Below, piece after piece: positions 18,126 through 29,382 of a stretch of 64,000 nucleotides of DNA. A model generated the notes under the pieces. The model worked only from the letters and a program-made list of their open reading frames with translations. It was not told the DNA's origin and searched no databases. Source of the stretch: Flavobacteriales bacterium (GTDB lineage Bacteria; Bacteroidota; Bacteroidia; Flavobacteriales; Schleiferiaceae); the NCBI GenBank assembly GCA_017795025.1, contig CP051243.1, forward strand, positions 930,001 to 994,000, read 5' to 3'. The position numbers were made by a program, and so were the translations under genes. Numbering within the stretch: position 1 is the first letter of the stretch; each line of letters starts with the position of its first letter.

Positions 18126-18791
18126 ATGTCATTTTCGATGAGGAGCAACGTCAATACCTTGCAAACCGAAAATAATAGCACTATGAACGATACAGCCGTG
18201 GAAATAAAAGCATACTCCTATCAGGAATACCGGGATTTGATTAAAAGGTTGCGTTACGAAGGGATGGCCACCGGAGGCTCTACTTCGGAAGACTTTCTTC
18301 GTTATACCGATTTAAACATGGCCCGCATGGATAAATGGGATAAACGTTATGAGCTCTCTGAGGAGCTTAAAGCGGCCCTAGACCAGCTTAAGCAAAAAGA
18401 AAAATGGGTAGTCCTTAGTGAGGGCTGGTGTGGGGATGCAGCCCATAGTCTGCCTGTTTTAGCTAAAATTGCCGAATACAGCCCAAATATTGAATTGGAA
18501 ATTCGCTTGCGCGATGAAAACCTTGAATTGATGGATCAACACCTTACCAATGGAGGGCGCTCCATTCCGAAGTTAATCCGATATTCTGAAAACGAGGAAA
18601 TCATTAATACTTGGGGACCACGACCCAATGCCGCACAGCAAATCCATTTAGATGGAAAAGCCACGGGAAGACCTAAGGCAGAAGTAACAATCGATTTACA
18701 AAAATGGTATGCCCGGGACCGTGGAGAAACTATTGGTCGAGAGTTGGCGGAATTAGTGCTTGGAGAAAAGAGCATAGAGCCTAGAGCCTAG
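18126..18791 (+). CDS. Thioredoxin-like family protein (Thioredoxin_9 type)
   Basis: 221 residues from ATG 18126; ATG 18183 (MNDTAVEIK) is an equally possible start because neither has a clear ribosome site. After a helical N-terminus comes a thioredoxin-like core: KWVVLSEGWCGDAAHSLPVL (about 98-117), LEIRLRDENLELMDQHL, then GGRSIPKLI with the cis-Pro. The active site WCGDA has one Cys instead of CxxC, which is usual for this Bacteroidota/Firmicutes subfamily and argues against disulfide exchange as a CxxC enzyme. No signal peptide, so cytosolic. The last codons lie inside a 7-bp tandem repeat. Function unknown. Confidence 0.78.
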   Translation: MSFSMRSNVNTLQTENNSTMNDTAVEIKAYSYQEYRDLIKRLRYEGMATGGSTSEDFLRYTDLNMARMDKWDKRYELSEELKAALDQLKQKEKWVVLSEGWCGDAAHSLPVLAKIAEYSPNIELEIRLRDENLELMDQHLTNGGRSIPKLIRYSENEEIINTWGPRPNAAQQIHLDGKATGRPKAEVTIDLQKWYARDRGETIGRELAELVLGEKSIEPRA

Positions 18792-18798
18792 AGCCTAG
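18775..18798 (+). repeat. Heptanucleotide tandem repeat spanning a stop codon
   Basis: The unit CTAGAGC occurs at 18781-18787 and 18788-18794, flanked by partial copies (TAGAGC at 18775-18780 and CTAG at 18795-18798). The stop codon of the thioredoxin-like gene (18789-18791) is inside it. Gain or loss of one unit would shift the reading frame at the extreme C-terminus. Confidence 0.8.
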
Positions 18799-18817
18799 CA
18801 ACCTGCGTTTAAAAGTT

Positions 18818-18850
18818 AACCCCGCTGTAATGATTTACAGCGGGGTTTTT
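18818..18850. terminator. Terminator between convergent genes
   Basis: A perfect 13-bp stem (AACCCCGCTGTAA at 18818-18830, TTACAGCGGGGTT at 18835-18847) with a 4-base loop and a T run to 18850. It separates the thioredoxin-like gene from the convergent 84-residue gene and has some T residues on the reverse face as well. Confidence 0.88.
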
Positions 18851-18871
18851 AATGCTTAAAATTGTGCTGAT

Positions 18872-19126
18872 TTACTTGGGCTCCTCGAGGTTACGGTCAG
18901 CAGAAGCCTTGTAGTTTTTATACATCGCTTCAAAGATGCGATAGGCTTCCTCACTAAATTCTTGATCAAGCCACTTTTGTACTTCGGCCTGACTGCTGGC
19001 CCTTGCTTTAGGAATCTTAAAGCATTGTTTCATAGGGCCGGTTTCAATTTCTACATACCAATGTTGCTCCAAAGCGTATAGCACTACCTTAAACTTGGGA
19101 TGGGAGAGGGGGCCAACAATTCTCAT
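18872..19126 (-). CDS. Small protein of unknown function
   Basis: 84 residues, no signal peptide or membrane segment. Predicted to open with a beta hairpin (FKVVLYALEQHWYVEIETG) and end in a charged helix (QAEVQKWLDQEFSEEAYRIFEAMYKN, cited as a region about residues 47-72). I do not recognise the family. Its ATG overlaps the stop of the upstream FAD oxidoreductase gene (ATGA), so it is translated with it and may serve that enzyme or simply be carried along. The strong terminator at 18818 ends the unit. Confidence 0.65.
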   Translation of the reverse strand: MRIVGPLSHPKFKVVLYALEQHWYVEIETGPMKQCFKIPKARASSQAEVQKWLDQEFSEEAYRIFEAMYKNYKASADRNLEEPK

Positions 19127-20361
19127 GCTGGTTGATGATTTAGAATTAATGCTTTTGCCGCCAATTCACCGCTAAGCATGGCCGCATTTAAACTAGGATT
19201 TAAAAGATAGTCACCCGCTAAGTAGATGCCATCGCTTAATCGAGTCTCTTCAAATGCCCGTTCATACACCACCGAATCTACCACAGGCAAAGCTTGTTTA
19301 ATATGATAGCTTCGAATTAATACCCATCGTGAGGCCTCAGGACCAATGTAGTCTTGTAACTCCTGCTGTACTTCTAGCTGCAGCTCCTTTTCGGTTAAAT
19401 CAAGGCTTTTTCGAAAGCTTACGGAATACAATTGCTTCGACTGTTTAGCGTATTTAGGTTGCACCTTACTTAAGCAAGCAATGTTGTTGATGATGCTCTC
19501 TTTACCAAAACTGAGGGAGATAAAATCGGAACTAAATTTACCCTCAGGGCCAATGAAATAGGCTTGTAGAGTTTGATTCCACTGTAAAGGCCCTTCCAGT
19601 TGCGGAAGAATTTTACCTGGTTCGGTAGCCACAATGATTTGGGAGGCCTGGATTTCTCCTCCACCTTCTAAAATCACCTTCCCTTTTTCTAGCCTTTCCA
19701 CCTTTGAATTAAGGCGAAACTCAGTCTTCTTAAGCTGAGACTTTAATTGAAAAGCAATTTCGGCCATGCCTTTAGCGGGTAAAGCGGCCTTGCCCTCCGC
19801 AAACATTTTAAATATGAACAGGAACTGTCGCGCCGAGGTACGAAGCTCATGTTCCAGAAATATGCCGCCAAAAAAGGGCTTAAAAAAGCGATTTATAATT
19901 TTCTCCGAAAAGCCATAAGCTTTCAGGTAACTAAGGGTATCTTCTTCCTTGATTTCGAATACTTCTTCAATCGAAAGACTTAAAACCATTTTCCGCAAGC
20001 GGGCCATTTTAAGCTTGTCGCCAAAAGTGCCAACCGGACTAAAAAGCATTCGCAAAGCCATCCATGGACTGTCGCTCACTTTAAAGAATTGCATCTCGCC
20101 AAATATTTGGGCACCCGATGCGAAGGTCTTTAAACGGAGGGCATTTAGGTTTAAATGCTTTTTAACCATGGGATAGGCGGTAAGTAATACCTGAAAGCCA
20201 TGGTCTAATAGGTATCCATCGTAATTATCCGTTCGCAATCTCCCGCCCACCTGAGGAGCGGCATCGATAACCAAAGTTTTAAGCTTATAGCCTTCCAGTT
20301 CTTTAGCCGCAACTAAGCCCGCTGCACCAGCGCCAATGATCACTGCATCGTATGATGACAT
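19123..20361 (-). CDS. FAD-dependent amine oxidase / phytoene-desaturase-like oxidoreductase
   Basis: 412 residues. FAD-binding Rossmann motif at the start (VIIGAGAAGLVAAKELEG, about 7-24), then VIDAAPQVGGRLRTD (the GG-R-R-S/T motif of the flavin amine-oxidase/HemY/CrtI superfamily, about 33-47), and a C-terminal FAD segment GIYLAGDYLLNPSLNAAMLSGE (about 376-397, in pieces). The middle region is the substrate domain and is not diagnostic. Catalysed reaction unknown; members of this branch act on amines, carotenoids or porphyrinogens. It begins 5 bp after the BNR-repeat gene and is coupled to the 84-residue gene behind it. Confidence 0.85.
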   Translation of the reverse strand: MSSYDAVIIGAGAAGLVAAKELEGYKLKTLVIDAAPQVGGRLRTDNYDGYLLDHGFQVLLTAYPMVKKHLNLNALRLKTFASGAQIFGEMQFFKVSDSPWMALRMLFSPVGTFGDKLKMARLRKMVLSLSIEEVFEIKEEDTLSYLKAYGFSEKIINRFFKPFFGGIFLEHELRTSARQFLFIFKMFAEGKAALPAKGMAEIAFQLKSQLKKTEFRLNSKVERLEKGKVILEGGGEIQASQIIVATEPGKILPQLEGPLQWNQTLQAYFIGPEGKFSSDFISLSFGKESIINNIACLSKVQPKYAKQSKQLYSVSFRKSLDLTEKELQLEVQQELQDYIGPEASRWVLIRSYHIKQALPVVDSVVYERAFEETRLSDGIYLAGDYLLNPSLNAAMLSGELAAKALILNHQPA

Positions 20362-20366
20362 CTGCT

Positions 20367-23300
20367 CTATAGATTTAGGTTGAATTGTGCTCGCAAAGAT
20401 TCGAATTTAAGCCAATCTTCCTCTACAAATTGCTGCCATTCTTCAAGAAATTCGGATTGGGCCTTAGCATAGGCTTCTGCTAGAATTTGCGCCTGTTGGG
20501 GAACGCCTTCCCAGTTTCGCCAAATGTAACCGGATATCGCACCGTACTTAGCATTAAGTGTCTCAGGTTGATCATAATAACCATCCACCTCACGTCCGTA
20601 GATCTGCTCGCTTAAGGCTTTTAAACCTTTCTTTAAAGGCTTTAAAGAGTCGGAAAGCGCTTTGAGTTCCTCTGCCTCCAATTCAATTTCGGCGATTTTC
20701 TCCAAAACCTCGATTTTAATCTTTGCCTCTTTTAGCCAATCATTTGCCTCATGCAAGGGGCTTAAACTATTATCTAATTCTTGTTTCCATTCAAATTGAG
20801 CTTGCATTTGCGCAAGGTCAATACGATCGGCCAAGCGTGGATCTACCTCGTAGCGAATCGAAGCTTCTGCTTCTTCCTCGCCATAAGAAATTCGAATCTT
20901 ATAATCTCCGCAGGGCAGGGGAATAGGCGCTTGTTCACTGGTATCACTAAGACTTCTGGTTTTAGAAGGGAAACCTAAACCTTTGTGGCTTAACCAAATT
21001 CCATAGGCCTCAAGTCCTTCCTTTGGTTTTAGGTATAAATGGCGCAAAACTTCACCCTCCGGGTTTAGTATTTCTGCGGTAATACGTTTTTGCTTTATCG
21101 AATCGGCGGCCGTAAATCCATTGTAAACGAAGACCTTCAAACCAAAAGAACGATTCTCTCCCTTAAAAACCCCATCGGCTGGGAAGCGAGATCCATCGGC
21201 CCTTTTGGTGGCAAGCTTATAGGTGTGTTCGGGTGCAAATAAAGCGAGCTTAGTTGTGCTTCCTTCAAGGATCTTAAGGGATTCTCGCAATTGTTCTAAA
21301 TCATCTAAAATCCAGGCTGCTCGGCCAAAAGTACCCACGATTAAATCATGTTCACGAGGATGAATTTTTAAATCAGCCACCGGTACCGTAGGAAAATCCT
21401 TTCCCCACTTTTGCCAATGTTCACCCATGTCCCAACTAAAGAACAATCCTCTTTGGGTGCCAGCAAACAGTAGTTTTGGGTTTACGGGGTCTTGCACTAC
21501 CGATAGCACGTAAGCCGGCAATTGAGCTCCGATATTTTTAAAGCTCTTACCATAATTATCCGTGTAAAACAGGAAGGGGCTTTCATCGCCACGACGGTAA
21601 TCATTGGCCACTACAAAGGCCGCACCTTCTTTATGGGCAGATTTCACGATTTGTGGAATCCAGGCACCTTCGGGCATCCCTTTTAAGCCTTTACTTAGAT
21701 CGGTCCAGTTTTGTCCACCGTCTTTAGTGAGGTGTAATTTCCCATCGTCAGAGCTTACCCATAATTCTCCTTGGGCATCTCCAGGCTCTATACATAGTAG
21801 GGTGGTGTAGTTTTCGGCGCCGGTAACATCATAGGTTAATCCTCCACTTTCACCGAAATTCTGTTTGGTGATATCATTGCTCGTAAGGTCCGGAGAAATG
21901 AGCTGCCAGGATTGGCCTTGATCACTTGACTTAAAAACATATTGAGCTCCGAAATAGATGGTGTTGGCATCAAAAGGGTCTTGAGCAATCGGGGCATTCC
22001 AGTTAAAGCGCAGTTTTTTGTTTTCTGGATGCACTGGGCGGATGCTGGGTGTATAGCCCGTTTCAACGTCTACGCGACCGACATAACCTTCCTGACTCAT
22101 CGCATACACATAGCGATTGTCCTCTGGGTCCGGAACTACGTCGAAACCATCACCAAAGTAGAGCTCTTCCCAATAATCATTGCGAATCCCATCCGCTTTC
22201 CAAACATAAGCAGGACCTTTCCAGGAGCCATTATCCTGCATTCCACCATAAACATTATAAGGAATTTCCATATCATAGTTGATATGGTAAAACTGAGCTA
22301 GTGGCAGGTTATTCACGAATCGCCAGGTGCGTCCACGATCCTTGCTAATATTCATGCCACCATCATTGCCATTAATAATGTAATTGGGGTTATCGGGGTG
22401 AATGTAAAAGGCGTGGTGATCGGGATGAATGTAAGAGTAGGGGGCTATCACCTCCCAAGTTTTCCCGCCATCTTCGGAACGGCTTATCACCGACCAAATA
22501 CTGTATACCCGATTTTCATTCTGTGGATCCACGTAAATCTCCGCGTAATAAAAGGGGCGGTTTCCAATATTATCATCTTGAGAAATCATGCGCCATTTTT
22601 CTCCACCATCCTCACTGCGGTACAGCGCGTTTTTACCTTTCTTTTCTATAAAGGCATAAACCCGATTGGGCTGAGAGGCGGCAATAGCAATGCCCATGCG
22701 GCCTAACTCTCCTTTCGGTAAACCATGATCTTCGGTTTTCTCCTTCCAAGTTTCTCCACCATCATAACTAATAAATAGCCCACTGCCGGGTCCGCCCGAT
22801 TTAAAAAACCATGGATTACGACGGTGTTCCCACATATTTACCATCAGCTTTTGCGGATTTTGTGGGTCCATTACCATCTCCGCTGCACCGGTGCGCTCAT
22901 TGCGATATAAAACTTTGTCCCAGCTCTTACCCCCATCGGTTGATTTATAAACCCCGCGGTGAGGAGAGTCGGCCCAAGGATTACCGATAGCTGCAACATA
23001 AATAATACTGGGGTCATTGGGGTTTATCAGAATGCGATGTATATGACGGGTTTCGGCCAATCCCATGAGCTTCCAGGTTTTTCCACCATCGATAGACTGA
23101 TAAATTCCAGCACCCCCCGTATTAGAGTTTCGAGGATTACCTTCACCGGTACCCACCCAAATAATATCTGGGTTCTGTGGATCTAGGGCTAAAGCACCTA
23201 CACTGCTTACCGCTTCATTATTGAAGATGCAGCGCCATGAGGTGCCACCATTTTCGCTGAGCCATAATCCTCCTGAAGCCGAACCAGCATAAATACGCTC

Positions 23301-23465
23301 TGGATTGCGCGGATCTACCTTAATCGCGGTAACCCTTCCGCTCATGCCCGCAGGACCAATAGAGCGAAAGCTGATGTCGTTTAATAAATTTTTAGGGATG
23401 CTATCTTGAGCAATACTTCCTAATGAAATTAAGAGACTGACTAGTAAAAATCGAATGTTTCTCAT
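20367..23465 (-). CDS. Large secreted BNR-repeat (VPS10/sortilin-like propeller) protein
   Basis: 1032 residues with signal peptide MRNIRFLLVSLLISLGSIAQ. Residues about 30-720 carry some ten Asp-box turns of the type SxDxGxxW: SENGGTSW, SIDGGKTW, STDGGKSW, SYDGGETW, SEDGGEKW, SEDGGKTW, SKDRGRTW, SSDQGQSW, TKDGGQNW. These make two or more beta-propellers as in sortilin/VPS10 and xyloglucanase-like 'WD40/YVTN/BNR-like' proteins. The last 300 residues include a beta-sandwich-like part (about 770-870) and a helical tail (about 890-1030). Asp boxes are structural, so no enzyme activity is implied; peptidase-associated or glycan-binding roles are both seen in relatives. No T9SS sorting domain at the C-terminus, so likely periplasmic. 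Confidence 0.85.
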   Translation of the reverse strand: MRNIRFLLVSLLISLGSIAQDSIPKNLLNDISFRSIGPAGMSGRVTAIKVDPRNPERIYAGSASGGLWLSENGGTSWRCIFNNEAVSSVGALALDPQNPDIIWVGTGEGNPRNSNTGGAGIYQSIDGGKTWKLMGLAETRHIHRILINPNDPSIIYVAAIGNPWADSPHRGVYKSTDGGKSWDKVLYRNERTGAAEMVMDPQNPQKLMVNMWEHRRNPWFFKSGGPGSGLFISYDGGETWKEKTEDHGLPKGELGRMGIAIAASQPNRVYAFIEKKGKNALYRSEDGGEKWRMISQDDNIGNRPFYYAEIYVDPQNENRVYSIWSVISRSEDGGKTWEVIAPYSYIHPDHHAFYIHPDNPNYIINGNDGGMNISKDRGRTWRFVNNLPLAQFYHINYDMEIPYNVYGGMQDNGSWKGPAYVWKADGIRNDYWEELYFGDGFDVVPDPEDNRYVYAMSQEGYVGRVDVETGYTPSIRPVHPENKKLRFNWNAPIAQDPFDANTIYFGAQYVFKSSDQGQSWQLISPDLTSNDITKQNFGESGGLTYDVTGAENYTTLLCIEPGDAQGELWVSSDDGKLHLTKDGGQNWTDLSKGLKGMPEGAWIPQIVKSAHKEGAAFVVANDYRRGDESPFLFYTDNYGKSFKNIGAQLPAYVLSVVQDPVNPKLLFAGTQRGLFFSWDMGEHWQKWGKDFPTVPVADLKIHPREHDLIVGTFGRAAWILDDLEQLRESLKILEGSTTKLALFAPEHTYKLATKRADGSRFPADGVFKGENRSFGLKVFVYNGFTAADSIKQKRITAEILNPEGEVLRHLYLKPKEGLEAYGIWLSHKGLGFPSKTRSLSDTSEQAPIPLPCGDYKIRISYGEEEAEASIRYEVDPRLADRIDLAQMQAQFEWKQELDNSLSPLHEANDWLKEAKIKIEVLEKIAEIELEAEELKALSDSLKPLKKGLKALSEQIYGREVDGYYDQPETLNAKYGAISGYIWRNWEGVPQQAQILAEAYAKAQSEFLEEWQQFVEEDWLKFESLRAQFNLNL

Positions 23466-23568
23466 TGCTTGGTTTTGAAGGAGCCCGAATTTAGGACAAA
23501 TCTTTGAGGCCTTTTAACTCATTTCGTGGCGCATGGTTCAAATAGATAAAATAATGCTTGCTAAGCTA

Positions 23569-23600
23569 TTGACAGGTAAGGCTATGGATTTGTATTTTTG
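23569..23600 (+). promoter_or_regulatory. Bacteroidota-type promoter of alkB
   Basis: TTG at 23569-23571, 21 bp spacer, then TATTTTTG at 23593-23600, an exact fit to the TTG-N19-21-TAnnTTTG consensus of Bacteroidota primary sigma factors. The start codon is at 23606, only 5 bp beyond the -7 element, so the transcript should have almost no leader. Confidence 0.7.
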
Positions 23601-23605
23601 AAGGG

Positions 23606-26310
<2,705 letters not shown>

Positions 26311-26414
26311 TTATTGGGCTGAGAATAGGATTAGGACTTTGACTTTGAGAATGTAAATTGCCAATAAATCGTGGCATCTTCGCAGCCCGAAAACCTTAAT
26401 CTGGTGATTTTTTG

Positions 26415-26663
26415 ATGGAAGAAAAACCTAAATGTCCCGTTTGTGAATGGTCCCCAAACCCAGGTAAACACTGGAATTGCTTGGAGTGTGGAGTGGATAT
26501 GGACCACTTTGATAATGTTGCGCGTTGCTCTAATTGCGGGTATACGCACGAGCTCACTTATTGCCCCGAACACTTAGGAGGATGCGGTCAAAGCAGTGCG
26601 CATATGGACTGGTACGGAAACTTCGATCGCAAGCTCCGAGAAATAGACATCTTTAATCTGTAG
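26415..26663 (+). CDS. Small cysteine-rich zinc-ribbon protein
   Basis: 82 residues from ATG 26415 (an in-frame TTG lies one codon earlier). Three CxxC knuckles (CPVC, CLEC, CSNC) and a CPEHLGGC segment suggest two zinc-binding sites; the residues between are acidic and aromatic. No signal peptide. Small proteins of this kind are widespread in Bacteroidota and unnamed. It lies alone on the plus strand between the divergent ABC-F gene and the convergent AlbA_2 gene, whose 3' end it overlaps by 11 bp. Confidence 0.75.
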   Translation: MEEKPKCPVCEWSPNPGKHWNCLECGVDMDHFDNVARCSNCGYTHELTYCPEHLGGCGQSSAHMDWYGNFDRKLREIDIFNL

Positions 26664-27351
26664 GGTCTTCCTTTAGGCGAAAGCGAATCCCTTTGTCATT
26701 CGCGTAGTAGATAATGACTTCCCACTTTAAGAATAAAGCCAAGATTTTCTCGGCTCTAAAGAGGGGAATCTTAGCCATTCGAGAAAACTTACTCACCGAG
26801 ATTTCTTCATGCTCACTTAAATAATCGAATAAGAGCCTTTCCGCTGGACCATAAGCCACTAGATTCTTGCGTTCCGTATCGGGTTTACGATCTTGCAAAT
26901 AGCGAATAATTACTTTATTGGCTACAAAGTTTTCATCTGCTTGCCGTATGTAAGCTAGCTTTCGACCGTCCTTTTCTTTTACCCGGTGGGGCCTTTCGGC
27001 AGATGGTGGAACGTCAATTAACAAGACTAGCTTTTCATCAACCTCAAATAATTCGTAATCAAATTTTACGGGAGGTTCGCAATAAACGTCCGCCGCGCCT
27101 TCAATCATAAAATACTCTTCTTCGGCATCAACCCCGGTAATCTTGCCATTGTCTTTCACACCAATTAGCAGCCTGCCACCATCCGTATTGGCGAAGGCTA
27201 CCAAAGTTCTTGCAATCTTTAAGTTACTGTCTATGCGAAACTTAAAGTCTTGCTCTTGATGTTCTCCTTCACGTATTAACTGATGTAGTTCGTCGGGGTC
27301 ACCAAAGGCCCTCTCCAAATTACGATGTTCGGCTCCGCTGCTGTAATCCAT
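26653..27351 (-). CDS. AlbA_2 (Schlafen-like) domain protein
   Basis: 232 residues. Residues about 15-150 match the AlbA_2/Schlafen nucleic-acid-binding domain: LIREGEHQEQDFKF (the E-x-E..FK motif), IARTLVAFANTDGGRLLIGVKDNGKITGV (about 46-75, quoted in part), YCEPPVKFDYEL, DVPPSAERPH and YIRQADENFVAN. A winged-helix-like C-terminus follows (about 165-225: LLFDYLSEHEEISVSKFSR). Such proteins are often called ATP-binding regulators but the domain itself binds RNA or DNA; the role is unknown. It lies 6 bp downstream of the PhzF-like gene and probably ends a three-gene operon with that gene and the MFS exporter. Confidence 0.8.
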   Translation of the reverse strand: MDYSSGAEHRNLERAFGDPDELHQLIREGEHQEQDFKFRIDSNLKIARTLVAFANTDGGRLLIGVKDNGKITGVDAEEEYFMIEGAADVYCEPPVKFDYELFEVDEKLVLLIDVPPSAERPHRVKEKDGRKLAYIRQADENFVANKVIIRYLQDRKPDTERKNLVAYGPAERLLFDYLSEHEEISVSKFSRMAKIPLFRAEKILALFLKWEVIIYYANDKGIRFRLKEDPTD

Positions 27352-27357
27352 GATCTG

Positions 27358-28143
27358 TTAGATCCTAAATTCTCCCTTTACAAATAAGCGCCCTTGTCCT
27401 TTAAGTAGCACTTGATTCATATGCATCTCACAGGTAAAAGCACCTCCACGAGGACTTAACTGCAAGGCTTTCATGGATTTCTTCATCAAGCGCTCACTCC
27501 AAAAAGGCGTTAAAACCGCATGGGATGAACCGGTTGCATGATCTTCCAATTGTTGCACTTTGGGAACTAAGGTTCGAGAGACAAAATCCACCTCTTTACC
27601 TGGTGCCGTTACCGCATAACCAAAGGCCTCCATTTTAGCCAGACGCTCGAAATCGGGCTTCATCCTCCGCAAATCATCTTCCGATTTAACCAAAACAATA
27701 TCCTTATTGGAAGTGCTAAAATAATCATGTACCTCAATGCCTAGGGCCTCTGCCAGGCCTTCGGGCTTGGGCAAATGATCAATAATTTCAATGGGCTCTA
27801 TCCATAAGAAGTAATCCCCTTCTTTAAAGCCCACCTTCACATGTCCATCGGTAAAATGTAAGGTGGCTTTGGTTTCTCCTTTAAACTCCTTCAAATAAAC
27901 TGCTGCCGCTAGGGAACCATGTCCACAAAGGTCAATCTCCCCATCAGGGGCAAACCAATATACTTGGTAGTGGCCCTCCTTTAGTGGAATTAAAAAGGTG
28001 GTTGCAGGTTGATTGATATCAGCTGCAAAAGCTTGCAATTGTTCCCTGCTTAGCTCTTTATCCAGCTCAAGCACCGCGGCATTATTGCCTAAGAAGGCAA
28101 GCTTTTCATCAATAAAAACAGATGCGATACAGAAATTATCCAT
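27358..28143 (-). CDS. PhzF-family isomerase-like protein
   Basis: 261 residues, full length for the family, with its two-fold pseudo-symmetry. Conserved elements: FCIASVF, GNNAAVLEL (19-27, GNPAAVV in others), FAPDGEIDLCGHGSLAAA (64-81) and DHATGSSHAVLTPFW (about 200-214). The Glu that acts as the acid/base in phenazine PhzF normally sits in an S-E-T-T-F motif; here the same place reads P-A-T-T-F (46-50), so the known isomerase chemistry is doubtful. Cytosolic. Its start overlaps the MFS exporter stop by 8 bp (ATGGATAA), suggesting coupled translation. Confidence 0.87.
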   Translation of the reverse strand: MDNFCIASVFIDEKLAFLGNNAAVLELDKELSREQLQAFAADINQPATTFLIPLKEGHYQVYWFAPDGEIDLCGHGSLAAAVYLKEFKGETKATLHFTDGHVKVGFKEGDYFLWIEPIEIIDHLPKPEGLAEALGIEVHDYFSTSNKDIVLVKSEDDLRRMKPDFERLAKMEAFGYAVTAPGKEVDFVSRTLVPKVQQLEDHATGSSHAVLTPFWSERLMKKSMKALQLSPRGGAFTCEMHMNQVLLKGQGRLFVKGEFRI

Positions 28144-29338
28144 GGGGTAAAACTTTTGAAGATTGTACTTGCCACTTAGGGTACCAGAGTAAGGCTAGTA
28201 AGATGATTGCGCTAAGCGTCATTAAGGAAACCATAGGCCAAGCGGAGGCATCGTGGAAAACTGAAATATAGGCGCTTGCCAAAGTGGCCACTAACATGCG
28301 CAAGGCCCCAATTAAAGCCGCCGCAGAGCCTGCCTGGGCTTTGAAAGGTTCAAGTGCTAAAGCTTGTAAATTGGGGTTTATAAATCCTAACATGGACAGG
28401 AATAGTAGGAAATTGACTAAAAAGAGCGCAACGGAAGGAATCCCCAAGGCCGTATTCACTGCCAAGCCGATGCCTAAAACGGCGAATATTAAACTCACAA
28501 CCTTACTGGTTTTAAGAACCTCAAAACGCTTTAAAATTAAGCGGTTAACTTGGCTTGCGCCGATATAAGCTAGCGCATTTCCCCCAAAAACCATCGCATA
28601 GTTCATTTCATCAAAACCCAAAACTTCACGCACCACATAAGGAGAGCCGGAGATGTAAGCAAACATGGCCATCATACCAAAGCCACTGGATAAGGCATAA
28701 AGCAAGAATCGAGGATCAGCGATTAGTTGTCCGTAGCCCTTAGCGATGTCTAAGGGCTTAAGAGAGTAATCCTCTTGTGGACCGCGAATGTCCTTTAAAA
28801 ATCGAATGATTAAGAACAAAATGAGGAGCCCATATACCGCCAAGGCTACAAAATTATAGCGCCAGCCGTAGTTGGCTAAGATGTACGACCCTAAAAAAGG
28901 GGCGAGGATAGGGGCGGTTCCAAAAACCAGGATTAACATCGAAAAGGCCCGGGCAATCTCTTGATGCTCAAAATTATCGCGAATAAGAGCCCGCGTGGCA
29001 ACCATGCCTACCGATCCACCTAAGGCCATAATAAAGCGCAAGGCGATAAGCATATAAATATCGGGGGCGAAGGCACATCCCAAGCCGCTAATCACATAAA
29101 TTGATACGCCGATGATAAGGGGCTTTTTACGTCCAAAACGATCGAGGAGGGGACCATTAATAAGTTGCCCAATGGCGATACCAATAAAGTAGGCCGTAAG
29201 GGTAAGACTCACATAGTTAATAGGCGTATTTAAATCTTTACCAATCTCTGGAAAGCCTGATAAGTATAAGTCAATGGATAAAGGTCCTAAAGCCGCAATG
29301 ATGCCAAGCAGGAGGATGAGTTGGTTTTTAGTTTTCAA
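28136..29338 (-). CDS. Bcr/CflA-type MFS drug exporter
   Basis: 400 residues with twelve hydrophobic segments. Family signatures: IAALGPLSIDLYLSGFPEI in helix 1 (16-33), GQLINGPLLDRFGRKKPL (the MFS A-motif after helix 2, about 57-74), and ALGGSVGMVATRALIRD (about 105-121, the drug-exporter C-like region). Start is TTG at 29338, since no other start codon exists in frame before helix 1. It exports drugs or small molecules using the proton gradient in the inner membrane; the substrate is unknown. It is the first gene of a likely operon with the PhzF-like and AlbA_2 genes, an arrangement that may link export with modification of a metabolite, which is inference. Confidence 0.9.
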   Translation of the reverse strand: MKTKNQLILLLGIIAALGPLSIDLYLSGFPEIGKDLNTPINYVSLTLTAYFIGIAIGQLINGPLLDRFGRKKPLIIGVSIYVISGLGCAFAPDIYMLIALRFIMALGGSVGMVATRALIRDNFEHQEIARAFSMLILVFGTAPILAPFLGSYILANYGWRYNFVALAVYGLLILFLIIRFLKDIRGPQEDYSLKPLDIAKGYGQLIADPRFLLYALSSGFGMMAMFAYISGSPYVVREVLGFDEMNYAMVFGGNALAYIGASQVNRLILKRFEVLKTSKVVSLIFAVLGIGLAVNTALGIPSVALFLVNFLLFLSMLGFINPNLQALALEPFKAQAGSAAALIGALRMLVATLASAYISVFHDASAWPMVSLMTLSAIILLALLWYPKWQVQSSKVLPHG

Positions 29339-29382
29339 AACAAGCTTTTACTATTTACCAGTCGGCGGGCGAATTGTTTTCC

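Noticed and set aside
20723-23186. Several plus-strand open frames of 60-119 codons
   Set aside because: They are antisense to the BNR-repeat gene, follow its codon periodicity, and show no recognisable domain.
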